Shown piece by piece: positions 26,100 to 35,063 of a stretch of 64,000 nucleotides of DNA. This DNA is from Sporomusaceae bacterium (lineage in GTDB: Bacteria; Bacillota; Negativicutes; Sporomusales; UBA7701). The stretch spans positions 124,001 to 188,000 of the forward strand of contig JAVKTQ010000003.1 of the NCBI GenBank assembly GCA_031460455.1, read 5' to 3'. Under the pieces are notes generated by a model. The model saw only the letters and a list, made by a program, of their open reading frames with translations. It did not search any database and was not told the origin of the DNA. The first letter of the stretch is position 1. Each line of letters opens with the position of its first letter. The translations under genes and the position numbers were made by a program.

Positions 26100-26301
26100 A
26101 TGAAAATCGAGGTTTTGGGGATGGGGTGCCAGAAATGCGCCACTCTGTACGGGAACACCAAGCAGGCGGTTGCGGAGCTGGGCTATGCCGAGTATGATCG
26201 TACTGCGGCAGATCATGGGGACGGAAAAGACGGCGATTTATGTGGCTCTGGTGGTATTGATGGAGACGGTGACGGGAATGATGTACGGCGCCTGGTTCTG
26301 A
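26100..26301 (+). pseudogene. Deletion scar: thioredoxin-like start joined to permease C terminus
   Basis: From ATG 26100 the frame encodes the first 28 residues of a small redox thioredoxin (KIEVLGMGCQKCATLYGNT, CxxC motif), then loses similarity. From about 26185 another frame reads MPSMIVLRQIMGTEKTAIYV...GMMYGAWF and stops at 26299, matching the last helix of UPF0718/ArsP-type permeases. These two families are commonly encoded side by side. A deletion appears to have removed the thioredoxin end and most of the permease. The remaining frame of 78 residues is unlikely to be functional. Confidence 0.7.
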
Positions 26302-26307
26302 TGGCGA

Positions 26308-26355
26308 GCGATAAAACCCCAGGCCGGGATTAATCCCGGCCTGGGGTTTTATCGC
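26308..26355. terminator. Strong bidirectional terminator
   Basis: 22-base perfect arms (GCGATAAAACCCC... and its complement) around TTAA; A-tract on one side and T-tract on the other. Confidence 0.9.
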
Positions 26356-26360
26356 TGTCT

Positions 26361-27197
26361 TTATAGTGAAGCGGCGAAGGCGCGCAGTTCCCGGTTGAAG
26401 CGGGGCGCGTCCTCCCAGAATGTGTTGTGGCCGGCTTCGGGGTAGAAGGAGGTCTTGGCGTTGGCCAGCAGGGCGGCGTTGTGTTCGCCGTGGCTGGGGA
26501 GGATGATTGCATCTTCTTTGCCGTGGGTGACGAGGAAGGGTTTTTTCAGGGTCGGCAGCAGGTCGTCGTTGCCCAAAGAGCGGCTCATCAGCCCTTGGCG
26601 GACATAGGGCGGGACGATGGCGTTGAAGCCGAGGAAGAGGTAGTATTCCTCGGGAGGGAGGGGGCGGAAGGTGCAGAGCCTGAGGAAGCTGGCGAGGCCG
26701 TCGACGGCTTCGGCGATATCGCTGGAGAACATCAGCGGCCTGAGGGGCAGGTAGTCTCTGCCGGTGGCGGCTACGGCCGCGGGTGTGCCAACACAGGTCC
26801 TGGCGCCGACGAGGTTGATGCCGGCGATGCTTTTCTCGCCGTAATGGCGGAGGTAGTCGAGGATTATCAGGCCGGCGTAGGACCAGCCGACGAGGACAGG
26901 TTTGTCGAGCCGCAGAGAATCGATCACGGCGGCGATATCGTCGGCCCACAGCCGTGATTGCCCATAGGCGTCCTGCGGCTTGTCCGACAGGCCGTGGCCG
27001 CGGTTGTCGAGCGTTATGAGACGGAATTCGTCCGCCAGGGCGGAATTGGTCTGTTTTGTCCAGACAAGCCGGCATTGGTTAAACCCGTGGATGAAAAGTA
27101 TCGGCCGGCCGTCGGCGCGGCCCGTTTCCTCGACATAGAGGCTGACCCCGCCGCCGCCGGTTACCCGGTGACTGGTAATAGGATTAGTGTTCGCCAT
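26361..27197 (-). CDS. Alpha/beta hydrolase
   Basis: 278 residues. The oxyanion region LFIHGFNQCRLVW, the nucleophile elbow VGWSYAG (Ser about residue 116) and the C-terminal Asp (GKEDAI) and His (EAGHNTFWED) complete a catalytic triad. LDNRGHGLSDKP is typical of esterases, lactonases and haloperoxidase-like members. No signal peptide. Substrate cannot be read from sequence. It stands alone between a strong terminator and the divergent channel gene. Confidence 0.9.
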   Translation of the reverse strand: MANTNPITSHRVTGGGGVSLYVEETGRADGRPILFIHGFNQCRLVWTKQTNSALADEFRLITLDNRGHGLSDKPQDAYGQSRLWADDIAAVIDSLRLDKPVLVGWSYAGLIILDYLRHYGEKSIAGINLVGARTCVGTPAAVAATGRDYLPLRPLMFSSDIAEAVDGLASFLRLCTFRPLPPEEYYLFLGFNAIVPPYVRQGLMSRSLGNDDLLPTLKKPFLVTHGKEDAIILPSHGEHNAALLANAKTSFYPEAGHNTFWEDAPRFNRELRAFAASL

Positions 27198-27405
27198 ATG
27201 TAGCGGCCCCCCCGTTCATGTTCGGTTTTGCGCCGTACCTTCACCCACGCGTGGTGAAGGTCGGGCCGTCGTTACTTTTATGCTAGACGCGGCAGCGACG
27301 GTTGTCAAGGGAGAGGGGCTTTGCAGGATATTATTGCATCAGGGGCAGAATAAAACAGTTAACGGCCTGTGGAGCGGGCGAATCGGGCGACAAAAGGGGA
27401 TTTTT

Positions 27406-28233
27406 ATGGAACGCGATCAGAAGCCGCTGTCCCAAGACTGGCGGGAGCGGTTGTTCGTCATTATTTTCGAGTCGGATACCCCGCAGGGGAAGGCGTTCGA
27501 CGTGGCTCTGCTGTGGCTGATCGTGCTGAGCGTGCTGGCGGTCATCCTCGAGAGCGTGCCCGATATCGAGGTGAGGTTCGACCGGATGCTGTATTTCGCC
27601 GAGTGGGGGTTCACGGGCGTTTTCACAGTCGAGTACCTGCTGCGGGTCGTCTGTGTGCGGGATAAGTGGCGGTATATGCGCAGCCCGCTGGGGCTGATCG
27701 ATCTGATGGCGGTTCTGCCTTCCTATCTCAGCCTGTTTAGTTTCGGGATGCAGTATTTCCTGGTAATCAGGGTGCTGCGGCTGTTGCGGGTCTTTCGGAT
27801 TATGAAGCTCGGCCGTTACGTGGGCGAGGCCCAGCTCCTCACACGGGCGCTTAAGGCAAGCCGGTTCAAGATAACCGTTTTTCTGAGCACTGTGTTGACA
27901 CTGGTCGTTGTCATCGGCACGCTGATGTATATGATCGAGGGGGCGGAGAACGGCTTTACCAGCATCCCGGTGGGAATGTACTGGGCGATCGTGACGCTTA
28001 CGACGGTGGGCTTTGGCGATATCACGCCGACGACGTTGGCCGGGCGGGCGCTGGCCGCTCTGGTGATGATTCTGGGGTATGGGATCATTGCCGTGCCGAC
28101 CGGGATTGTTACGGTAGAACTGGCGCAACAGTCCCGAAAACGGGAGCGGGAAGCGGCATGCGCCGGCTGCGGCTGTCAGGATCATGACCGCGACGCGGTC
28201 TTCTGTAAGCTGTGCGGGGAGCGGCTTATATAG
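27406..28233 (+). CDS. Voltage-gated-type potassium channel with C-terminal zinc ribbon
   Basis: 275 residues from ATG 27406 (AAAAGGGGA upstream). Six hydrophobic helices; S4 carries regularly spaced arginines (RVLRLLRVFRIMKLGRYV) and the pore holds the K+ selectivity filter TVGFGD. The last 30 residues have CAGCGC and CKLCGERL, a zinc-ribbon-like tail. Homologous to the Kv superfamily, so it should conduct K+ in the cytoplasmic membrane in a voltage-dependent way. The metal-binding tail may gate it or help assembly. Confidence 0.92.
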   Translation: MERDQKPLSQDWRERLFVIIFESDTPQGKAFDVALLWLIVLSVLAVILESVPDIEVRFDRMLYFAEWGFTGVFTVEYLLRVVCVRDKWRYMRSPLGLIDLMAVLPSYLSLFSFGMQYFLVIRVLRLLRVFRIMKLGRYVGEAQLLTRALKASRFKITVFLSTVLTLVVVIGTLMYMIEGAENGFTSIPVGMYWAIVTLTTVGFGDITPTTLAGRALAALVMILGYGIIAVPTGIVTVELAQQSRKREREAACAGCGCQDHDRDAVFCKLCGERLI

Positions 28234-28244
28234 GGATAAACGGT

Positions 28245-28667
28245 TCAGAAATCAATGTTGATGATGACCAGGCCGCAGGTAATGAGCAGCGCGCCGACGA
28301 TCTGCTTGCCGGAGACCATTTCGTCGAAGGCCACATAACCAGTTAGCATTGTGATTAGCGGCGCGCAGGAGATGACGAGGGCAACCTGGTTGATGGAGCC
28401 TTTCTCCAGGGCATAGAAGTAGGCGAGGTCGGCGAATACGGCCGCGATCGCAGCTTCCAGGGTGACGATTATCCAGAATGTCCAGGGAAGGTTTTTGATA
28501 TCGAAATAGGTGTGGCTGAGCAGCACCCAGGCCAGGACAAGGACAGCGGCGATTACGGTTCTGATGGCGAAAGCGGTGAGGGGATTGATGCAGTTGATGA
28601 CCGATTTGCCGAAGAAGGGGGCAAGGCCGAGGCACAGCACAGCGATGAAGGCGTAGAGAAAGACCAT
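28245..28667 (-). CDS. EamA-type half transporter (DMT superfamily)
   Basis: 140 residues with about five hydrophobic helices and the EamA end motif IVGALLITCGLVIINI. Full-length family members have two EamA repeats; one-repeat proteins of this size act as dimers. GGGAGAA precedes the ATG. Substrate unknown. Convergent with the channel gene, only 11 bases apart, with no clear terminator between them. Confidence 0.85.
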   Translation of the reverse strand: MVFLYAFIAVLCLGLAPFFGKSVINCINPLTAFAIRTVIAAVLVLAWVLLSHTYFDIKNLPWTFWIIVTLEAAIAAVFADLAYFYALEKGSINQVALVISCAPLITMLTGYVAFDEMVSGKQIVGALLITCGLVIINIDF

Positions 28668-28777
28668 TGTTCTCCCTCCGCGATTCAGTGTGCATGCTAA
28701 TGTTTATGCTGACAGCGGCGGTTTTAGCCTAAGATGGGCATCTTGGCCCTTGGTGTTATCGGCGCAGGCTCCGCTAT

Positions 28778-30253
28778 TCAAGTGCCACAGAAGGTCCGGT
28801 AGGGGCAGGCGGATGGCGCGGGCGGCGATGAATACCCGTCCTGTTCGGCGGAGTAGGCATAGGGGTGTGACAGAACCGCGAGGAGCTTCTCCATAACGGT
28901 GTAATCGCCGTGTTTCACCGCGCTTTCGAGAGCAGCTTCGACCCGGTGGTTGCGGGGGATTACGGCAGGGTTGCTGCTGCGCATCAGTTGATTTGCTGCG
29001 GCGGCGGATTGCGGCTGCCTTGTTAGCCGGGCCTGCCATTGTTCGCGCCAGCGGGCAAACTCGCCGGAGCGAAACACGGCCGCTTCTTCCTGCGCGCCTA
29101 TGGTAAGCCCGCGAAAGGTGTTGGTATAGTCCGCCTGTTGCTCCTTCATGATGCCGAGAAGGTCTTCAATAAGGGCGGTGTCCCCGGTTTCCGCGTTGAA
29201 GATGCCCAGTTTGGCTCTCATACCGGCGAGCCAGTTGGCGTGATACAACTCCGCATAGGCGGAAAGCGCGTCCTGGGCGAGGGTGACTGCCTGTTTCTCG
29301 TCGGCATGCAGCAGCGGCAGAAGGGTTTCGGCAAAGCGCGCGAGATTCCAGCCGGCGATGTGCGGCTGATTGCCGTAAGCGTACCGTCTGTTGAGGTCAA
29401 TGGAACTGAACACCGTTGCCGGGTCATAGGTATCCATGAAGGCGCAGGGGCCATAGTCGATGGTTTCGCCGCTGAGGGCCATGTTGTCGGTGTTCATCAC
29501 CCCGTGGACAAAGCCGACAAGTTGCCAGGCGGCGATCAATCTGGCCTGGCGCGCGATTACGGATTGCAGCAGCGCCCGATAGCGATTACCGCCAAGGTCA
29601 ACGTCCGGGAAATGGCGCTGCAGCGTATAGTCGGCCAGATCGCGGAGATCATCAGGGGTTCCCCGCGCCGCTGCGTACTGGAAAGTGCCCACGCGCAGGT
29701 GGCTGGCCGCGACGCGGGTCAGAATAGCACCAGGCAGTATGGTTTCGCGGATTACCGGTTCGCCGGTGGATACCACGGCGAGGCTGCGGGTAGTGGCAAT
29801 GCCGAGAGCCTGCATAGCTTCGCTGATGATGTATTCGCGCAGCATCGGCCCGAGGGCCGCGCGTCCGTCGCCGCCGCGGGAGTAGGGCGTTCTCCCCGCC
29901 CCCTTGAGCTGGATGTCGAACCGTTCGCCCTGCGGGGTAATCTGTTCGCCGAGTAAAAGGGCCCGTCCGTCTCCCAACATGGTAAAATGCCCGAACTGAT
30001 GCCCCGCATAAGCCTGGGCAAGCGGCAAAGCGCCTGCGGGAACGACATTGCCGGCCAGCGCCGCTACGCCGTCTTCGCTTTGCAGCGCGGGGATATTCAG
30101 CCCCAGGGATGCTGCCAGGGGGAAGTTGAGGATAATCAGTTGCGGCGATTTCACGGGGGTTGGGGTTTGGATGCTGAAAAACGTTTTCGGGAGACAGGCG
30201 TAACTGTTGTCAAGCTTCCATCCCGGATCCATTTCTGTTTTTTCCTTTATCAT
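28778..30253 (-). CDS. selO: Protein adenylyltransferase SelO (YdiU/UPF0061)
   Basis: 491 residues. Pseudokinase-fold motifs are present: [56 protein letters not shown], and [20 protein letters not shown]. SelO transfers AMP to Ser/Thr/Tyr of target proteins and is linked to oxidative stress. The C terminus ends RTFCGT, keeping the conserved Cys near the end. GGAGG lies close (four bases) to the first ATG, so the second in-frame ATG seven codons later is an alternative start. Confidence 0.95.
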   Translation of the reverse strand: MIKEKTEMDPGWKLDNSYACLPKTFFSIQTPTPVKSPQLIILNFPLAASLGLNIPALQSEDGVAALAGNVVPAGALPLAQAYAGHQFGHFTMLGDGRALLLGEQITPQGERFDIQLKGAGRTPYSRGGDGRAALGPMLREYIISEAMQALGIATTRSLAVVSTGEPVIRETILPGAILTRVAASHLRVGTFQYAAARGTPDDLRDLADYTLQRHFPDVDLGGNRYRALLQSVIARQARLIAAWQLVGFVHGVMNTDNMALSGETIDYGPCAFMDTYDPATVFSSIDLNRRYAYGNQPHIAGWNLARFAETLLPLLHADEKQAVTLAQDALSAYAELYHANWLAGMRAKLGIFNAETGDTALIEDLLGIMKEQQADYTNTFRGLTIGAQEEAAVFRSGEFARWREQWQARLTRQPQSAAAANQLMRSSNPAVIPRNHRVEAALESAVKHGDYTVMEKLLAVLSHPYAYSAEQDGYSSPPAPSACPYRTFCGT

Positions 30254-30370
30254 CTTTCCTCCAGTCAGCCTTATTGCGGCAGTATTTTTAGTATGAGCCC
30301 GGAAGGTTGATAAATATGTTGTCCTTGGTCGCTCAAAGCAGGGAAAGTCAGTGCTTCCTTTGAAAAAAGC

Positions 30371-30398
30371 TTTACGGTGCTTTAATATAGGGTATAGA
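30371..30398 (+). promoter_or_regulatory. Possible promoter
   Basis: TTTACG-N16-TATAGA, 80 bases before the C_GCAxxG_C_C gene; spacing is one base short of optimum. Confidence 0.4.
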
Positions 30399-30477
30399 CC
30401 ATTGTTTCAGGATTATGGGGCCAATGGACAAAGGTCTGGTATTATCGGGATATTTTCGAAACAGAGGAGGAGAATGC

Positions 30478-30939
30478 ATGGATAGCGGGCAACCGGATGT
30501 CAAGCAGATAGCGGGGCAGCATTTCCGGGAAGGTTACAACTGCGCGGAGGCGATTTTGCGGTCGTTCAACACGACGCTCGGTCTGGGACTGGGTGACGAC
30601 GCCCTGAGACTCGCCGCAGGCTTCGGCGGGGGCATCGGACACTCGGGCTGCGTGTGCGGGGCGCTGGCGGCTTCGATAATGGTGCTGGGGGCGCTTGAGG
30701 GACGGAGGAGCAATGAGGAGAGCCGCGACGAAGCGTACCGCGTCAGCTCGGGCTTCCACGACCGGTTCAGCGGCAACTTCGGGGGTACGTGCTGCCGGGC
30801 GCTCAACCCGCATCCTTTCGAAACCAAGGAGCATCTGCGCGGCTGCCTGAAGATCACCGGCCGGACAGCCGAAATGCTGATGGAATACATTCGGGAAAAC
30901 GGAATCGCCGGTAAGACGTCCGGCACTTCCCCGCGATAG
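30478..30939 (+). CDS. C_GCAxxG_C_C family protein
   Basis: 153 residues from ATG 30478, preceded by AGAGGAGGAG. The family cysteines are in place: NCAEAIL, GFGGGIGHSGCVCGALAA (the GC-x-CGA core), then CCRAL and CLKITG. Members are small predicted redox or metal-binding proteins common in anaerobes, sometimes fused to or adjacent to flavoproteins and transporters; biochemical function is not established. It stands alone between SelO and a hairpin. Confidence 0.9.
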   Translation: MDSGQPDVKQIAGQHFREGYNCAEAILRSFNTTLGLGLGDDALRLAAGFGGGIGHSGCVCGALAASIMVLGALEGRRSNEESRDEAYRVSSGFHDRFSGNFGGTCCRALNPHPFETKEHLRGCLKITGRTAEMLMEYIRENGIAGKTSGTSPR

Positions 30940-30966
30940 ACGTCGCAGCGACAGCTAGACGATAGC

Positions 30967-30997
30967 AGGCACCGGTACCCGGGTGGTACCGGTGCCT
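30967..30997 (+). terminator. Hairpin after the C_GCAxxG_C_C gene
   Basis: AGGCACCGGTACC / GGTACCGGTGCCT, 13-base perfect arms around CGGGT; weak T-tract (ATGTTTG). Confidence 0.65.
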
Positions 30998-31029
30998 ATG
31001 TTTGTCAGCCAGAGCAAACTAGGGCCTGG

Positions 31030-31458
31030 TCAGAGCAGGCCCTTTTTGCGGGCGTAGTTCCAGGCGGCGTCATAGATCTTCTCCTCGTTGGCGGCGGGGT
31101 CGGGCGGTCTCCACGAGACCGCATTATCCATGAGGTTTCAGAGCTCGAGCACTTTTCCGTCCTTGTCGCAGCCGATGGCGGTAACCGGTTGGAGCTTTCT
31201 GGCGTCAACCTGGACAAAGTACCTGGTGAGATCGTAATTGTCGGTGAATTCGTATGTCTGCCGCACGGTCACGTCGAGGTAGCGGAGCCCGGTGTCGGGT
31301 TCACTGATAACCTGCACCGAGCTGGTGTCCAGATAGAGCGAGCGGGGGCCGTCGCGGTGAATAAGCTGCAGCTTTTCCTGCCCGAAAGGGCCGAAGGCGA
31401 ACGCCGCGACGGCGGCCAGAACCAGAACTGTTCCGGCAAACACAAGCATCCTTTTCAT
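31030..31458 (-). pseudogene. Exported small protein interrupted by an in-frame TGA
   Basis: The first part encodes 106 residues with a signal peptide (MKRMLVFAGTVLVLAAVAAF) and a beta domain (LYLDTSSVQVIS, CDKDGKVLEL) of the type found in small exported proteins of this group. After a TGA at 31138-31140 the same frame continues NLMDNAVSWRPPDPAANEEK...NYARKKGLL to a stop at 31030. The extension reads as the natural end of the domain (a W-x-P segment, then a helix). The TGA may be a nonsense mutation, a sequencing error, or recoded; a SECIS-like hairpin follows it. GGGAGG precedes the ATG. Confidence 0.65.
31104..31122 (-). other. SECIS-like hairpin downstream of the in-frame TGA
   Basis: On the minus strand GCGGTCTC-GTG-GAGACCGC, an 8-pair perfect stem with a GTG loop. 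The loop begins 23 bases after the TGA and its first base is G; both agree with published bacterial SECIS models. The codon environment shows no conserved redox site, so this is only a candidate. Confidence 0.3.
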
Positions 31459-31690
31459 CGTAATCCTCCCAAATGGCGATAACGCCCTGTGGTTTAGCTG
31501 TTATTTTGGACTATTCGTCATTAAAAATAAATATCTTAAAATAATTATAATCCTAAAATCGTTTTTTGCATATATAGGAAAATAGTTTTTCGGCAATAGG
31601 AGTTTAAGGGGAGGGGGCGGCGGCTGAGCGCCGATGCCCCTGGCAGAGACGGGCAACAAGACGGTGGGCCGCGCGACCGGAAGATAAAAA

Positions 31691-31717
31691 CAACGCGGCG
31701 CAAAATGCGTCGCGTTG
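31691..31717 (-). terminator. Terminator of the partner-switching operon
   Basis: CAACGCGGCGCA / TGCGTCGCGTTG (one G-T pair), followed on the minus strand by TTTTTATC. Confidence 0.8.
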
Positions 31718-31744
31718 TGGGTGTCGCCGTTCGGTATGACGTTA

Positions 31745-33673
31745 TTAGCGTTGGCCGAAGTAACGGAGGGCCACCATGGTGATGTCGTCCGACTGCTCGG
31801 CCCCATCGGCGTGAACTGCCACAGCCTCCGCCATGCCGCGGAGCAGGTCGGTGCAGTTCAGAGCTCGCCGCAGGGACAATTCCGCCGTCATCCTGTTGTC
31901 GCCGAATAGTTCTTCCTGGCGGTTCATGGCTTCGGTGACGCCATCGGTATATAAGAATAGCATGTCTCCCGGGGTAAGGGAGGTTTCGCTTTCCGCTACC
32001 GGCAGCCCTTCCATGACCCCCAGGGCGGCTCCCTGTGTCTTGGGAAGGTAGTCGATTCTGCCGTCGGCGCGGATGACGCAGGGCAGGTTGTGGCCGCCGT
32101 TCGCGAACCGGCAGCGGCCGCTGGGCAGATGGACAACCAGGCAGAAGACGGTGACGAACATGCAGTAGTCGTTGTTCTGAGCGAGGTCGTCGTTGAGGTG
32201 GCGCAGCGCATCGCCCGGTGAGTCGCCGTTCTGGAGGAAGGCCCGCAGCAGGGTGCGGGTGACGGCCATGAAGAGCGCCGCAGGGACGCCTTTGCCGGAG
32301 ACGTCGCCGATGGCGATGCACAGGTGCTCGTCGTCGGGCATGAAAAAGTCGTAGAAGTCGCCGCCGACCTGACGGGCCGGGTTCATAACCGCGTAAAGCT
32401 CGAAGTCCGGCCGCGCGGGAAAAGGCGGGAAGGTTTTAGGGACGAGGTCCATCTGGATATCGCGGGCGATTCTGAGCTCGCTCTCGATCCGCTCGCGGGT
32501 CGCCGCGTTCTGTTCCAGCATTGCCAGATGGACTTTGAGTTCGTTGCGCATGGTTGTGAACGAGTCGGCCAGGCGGGCGACTTCGTCTTTGCCGCGCAGC
32601 TCGGGAAGGGGGGCGTCAAGATCGCCGGTGGCGAGTATTCTGGCGGCCTTGTCCAGTTGAAGCAGCGGGCGGGTGATGGAGCGGGCGATGAGCAGCATCA
32701 CCGGCAGGAGCAGCAGGAAGCCGACCAGTCCTATAGCCGCTTCCTTGCGGCTGAGCTCGATTACTTTGGCGGTCATCGCCTCCTGGGGGAAGAACACCCC
32801 CAGTACCCACCCGGTGGAAGGGATCGGCTGATAAAGCAGCCACCCTTTTTCGTCGCTGACGATGCTGTCGTAGCGGATGAAGCCGCTGCGACCTTTAACC
32901 ATTTCGCGGCCGAGTTTGCGGAGAAGGGCGTTATCCTGTTCCTCGGCCCGGCTGAAGATGTTTTCCTTGAGGATGAAGTTGTTTTGCGGATGGGCGACAT
33001 AGGTGCCGTTCCGGGACAGCAGAAAGGCGTAGCCGTTTTTTTCCAGCGGCAACACCAGCAGGAGCTCGCGCAGCCACTCAAGCGATACGTCGCATTTCAC
33101 GACGCCGATGAAGTTGCTATGGCCGGTCTTGGCGTAAAGGGGGATGGAGTAGGTAACCATCAGTGCGTCGCTACCGCTGCCGGCCGAATAGGGCTCGCTC
33201 CAACAGGGGAGGAAGAGATTGCGCGGCAGGGCGTACCAGTCGGCGACAGTATAGTTGGCTCCGCCCGCCGCCAGGTCGCCCCGTTCCACCCTGCTGCCAA
33301 CCCGGTGTACGGACGGGGAAACGTCGTTTCCGCTCTCGACCCGGTAAACAGGCGCCCAGGCGACGGCAATCCCCGATACCTCTTCATTTTCGGCAAGCAA
33401 ACGCTCCAGTAGCGGGTAATAGTCGGTCTGCGGGCCCGAATGCAGGGCCGTCGTCGCTGCCAGACCGCCGGCTACCTTCGCGACGGTTTTTTCTACCGTG
33501 ACTATTTTATTGGCGGTAGCGTTCGAAAGCTGCCAGGCTTTGGCTTCCAGCTCCTCCTCCAGCAGCGCGCGCGCCTCGAGGTAACCGTAGCCGATGACCA
33601 CGGCCAGAATTGTGCCGGCGGCGGCCAGTACGAAAGCGAACAGGCGCCAACGGATACTCATGTTAAGGAACAC
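31745..33673 (-). CDS. Membrane sensor PP2C phosphatase (RsbU/SpoIIE type)
   Basis: 642 residues from GTG 33673 (GGGAGGTG upstream). A transmembrane helix (FAFVLAAAGTILAVVIGYGY), an extracytoplasmic cache-type domain to about residue 310, a second helix, a HAMP domain (RSITRPLLQLDKAARI) and a C-terminal SpoIIE/PP2C phosphatase domain with GGDFYDFF, IGDVSGKGVPAALFM, NGGHN and DGVTEAMN. It should dephosphorylate the STAS protein encoded at the start of the operon when an external signal is bound. It is last in the operon, after the solute-binding protein. Confidence 0.93.
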   Translation of the reverse strand: MFLNMSIRWRLFAFVLAAAGTILAVVIGYGYLEARALLEEELEAKAWQLSNATANKIVTVEKTVAKVAGGLAATTALHSGPQTDYYPLLERLLAENEEVSGIAVAWAPVYRVESGNDVSPSVHRVGSRVERGDLAAGGANYTVADWYALPRNLFLPCWSEPYSAGSGSDALMVTYSIPLYAKTGHSNFIGVVKCDVSLEWLRELLLVLPLEKNGYAFLLSRNGTYVAHPQNNFILKENIFSRAEEQDNALLRKLGREMVKGRSGFIRYDSIVSDEKGWLLYQPIPSTGWVLGVFFPQEAMTAKVIELSRKEAAIGLVGFLLLLPVMLLIARSITRPLLQLDKAARILATGDLDAPLPELRGKDEVARLADSFTTMRNELKVHLAMLEQNAATRERIESELRIARDIQMDLVPKTFPPFPARPDFELYAVMNPARQVGGDFYDFFMPDDEHLCIAIGDVSGKGVPAALFMAVTRTLLRAFLQNGDSPGDALRHLNDDLAQNNDYCMFVTVFCLVVHLPSGRCRFANGGHNLPCVIRADGRIDYLPKTQGAALGVMEGLPVAESETSLTPGDMLFLYTDGVTEAMNRQEELFGDNRMTAELSLRRALNCTDLLRGMAEAVAVHADGAEQSDDITMVALRYFGQR

Positions 33674-33679
33674 GGGCCG

Positions 33680-34657
33680 TCACCTCCCTGTAAACGCCTC
33701 GTACGAGGGGGGATTGCGGAGCATGTTTTGCCCCTTCATCATCAGGACCGTTTTTTCGTAATCTTCCCGGGTCAGTTCGCCAAGCGTCCAGGAATCCTTG
33801 GCGACGGGCACGATGCTTGCTAAGATTTTTTCCAGCATCCATTTCATGTGGGAACGGTTGGTCTCGATGTTGGCGGCGGTCACGTATTCCATTACGATGT
33901 CCAGGGCTTCCTCCGGATGCCGGGCAGCGTAGAGCCAGCCTTCCAACGAGGCCTCACGGAACGCTGCAACCATTTCGCGGTCCAGTCGGATGGTGCTTTC
34001 GGTGCAGTAGAGGCCATCCTCGGGGAAGCCGAAGCCGTAGTCTTTCAGAAAAAAGACGCTCCGTTCGTCCTCATCCACGCCGGCCTGGTAGAGCATGTGA
34101 TACTCGTTGTAGTACATGGCGGAACAGGCGTCGACGCCTTTGCGGAGGAATAGGTTTACCGAGTAGTACTGGGGATGGATCGCCGCGGGCTCCACTCCTT
34201 CGGCTTGCAGCCAAGCCAGATAGGGCGCCCGGAAATCGCCCTCCCAGATGCTTATCCGGCGGCCGCTCAAGTTCTTGGAGGATTCTCCAGACAAGTCTTT
34301 CCAGCTTATCAGCAGCAGGTTGGACCTGTTGACGACCTGGGCGACGTTGACGATCGGCAGCCCGTCCTGACGCCGGATGAGGGCGGTCGACAGCCAGGCG
34401 GTGACGAAGTCGACATCGCCGCTGGCAAGCTCGTTCATAGGATCGAGGCCAGGGCCGCCCTGAATTAGCCTTACGTCGAGGCCGTGAGCCTGGTAAATGC
34501 CCTTGGACGCGGCGACGTAATAGCCGGCGAACTGGGCCTGGTGGGTCCACTGAAGCATAAGCTCCACCGGTTTCCCCGCGGCGGCGGCCGGCGGCGCAGG
34601 GATGAGCAGAGCCGCCAGGGCGGCGGCAAAAACGATAACGGTTTTACTCAGGTGCAT
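33680..34657 (-). CDS. NMT1/THI5-like solute-binding protein
   Basis: 325 residues from ATG 34657, overlapping the RsbW-like gene by 14 bases; longer starts would run deep into that gene. A signal peptide ends at AAAA near residue 26. The mature start VELMLQWTHQAQFAGYYVA is typical of the NMT1/THI5 family that binds pyrimidine, sulfonate or related ligands. No permease or ATPase gene accompanies it. Placed between the anti-sigma-like kinase and the membrane phosphatase, it may deliver ligand to the phosphatase's outer domain rather than take part in transport; this is inference. Confidence 0.87.
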   Translation of the reverse strand: MHLSKTVIVFAAALAALLIPAPPAAAAGKPVELMLQWTHQAQFAGYYVAASKGIYQAHGLDVRLIQGGPGLDPMNELASGDVDFVTAWLSTALIRRQDGLPIVNVAQVVNRSNLLLISWKDLSGESSKNLSGRRISIWEGDFRAPYLAWLQAEGVEPAAIHPQYYSVNLFLRKGVDACSAMYYNEYHMLYQAGVDEDERSVFFLKDYGFGFPEDGLYCTESTIRLDREMVAAFREASLEGWLYAARHPEEALDIVMEYVTAANIETNRSHMKWMLEKILASIVPVAKDSWTLGELTREDYEKTVLMMKGQNMLRNPPSYEAFTGR

Positions 34658-35063
34658 GTTTGATGCCCAGCGACAGGATGTTTTGGTTGTCGTGGCGGTG
34701 GTAGTGGACTTCGTCAAGCAGACGCCTGATAAGAAATATCCCCAGGCCGCCGACTTCCCGGTTGTCCAGGTCGGCTTGAAGATCGGGCGCGTCAGCGTCC
34801 AGCGGGTCGAAGGGCACACCGTTGTCGATGAATTCGACCCGCACGACATCATCGGCACGGGAGACCCGAATGGACACCTGACCGGGAGGGACTTCGTAAG
34901 CATAGCAGCAGATATTGGTTACCGCTTCCTCGGTGGCCAGTTCCAGATGCATAACCCGCCGGGGGTGTACACCGACCGCGGCGGCGTTTTCGGCCACGAA
35001 GGCCACCATCTGGGGGATGTTTTCGATGCTGGCGGTGAAGGTGCTTTCAACTGCCGGCGTCAT
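34644..35063 (-). CDS. RsbW-like anti-sigma serine kinase
   Basis: 139 residues of the HATPase_c_2 type with ELATEEAVTNICCYAY (N box), VRVEFIDNGVPFDP (G1) and GGLGIFLIRRLLDEV (G2). Such proteins phosphorylate a STAS partner and bind a sigma factor or another target. The start overlaps the STAS stop by four bases. No sigma factor gene is nearby, so its target is elsewhere or the output is not transcriptional. Confidence 0.92.
   Translation of the reverse strand: MTPAVESTFTASIENIPQMVAFVAENAAAVGVHPRRVMHLELATEEAVTNICCYAYEVPPGQVSIRVSRADDVVRVEFIDNGVPFDPLDADAPDLQADLDNREVGGLGIFLIRRLLDEVHYHRHDNQNILSLGIKHAPE

Noticed and set aside
34658-34903. N-terminal extension of the solute-binding protein
   Set aside because: It would overlap most of the RsbW-like gene and lacks any signal; the ATG at 34657 gives a clean signal peptide.
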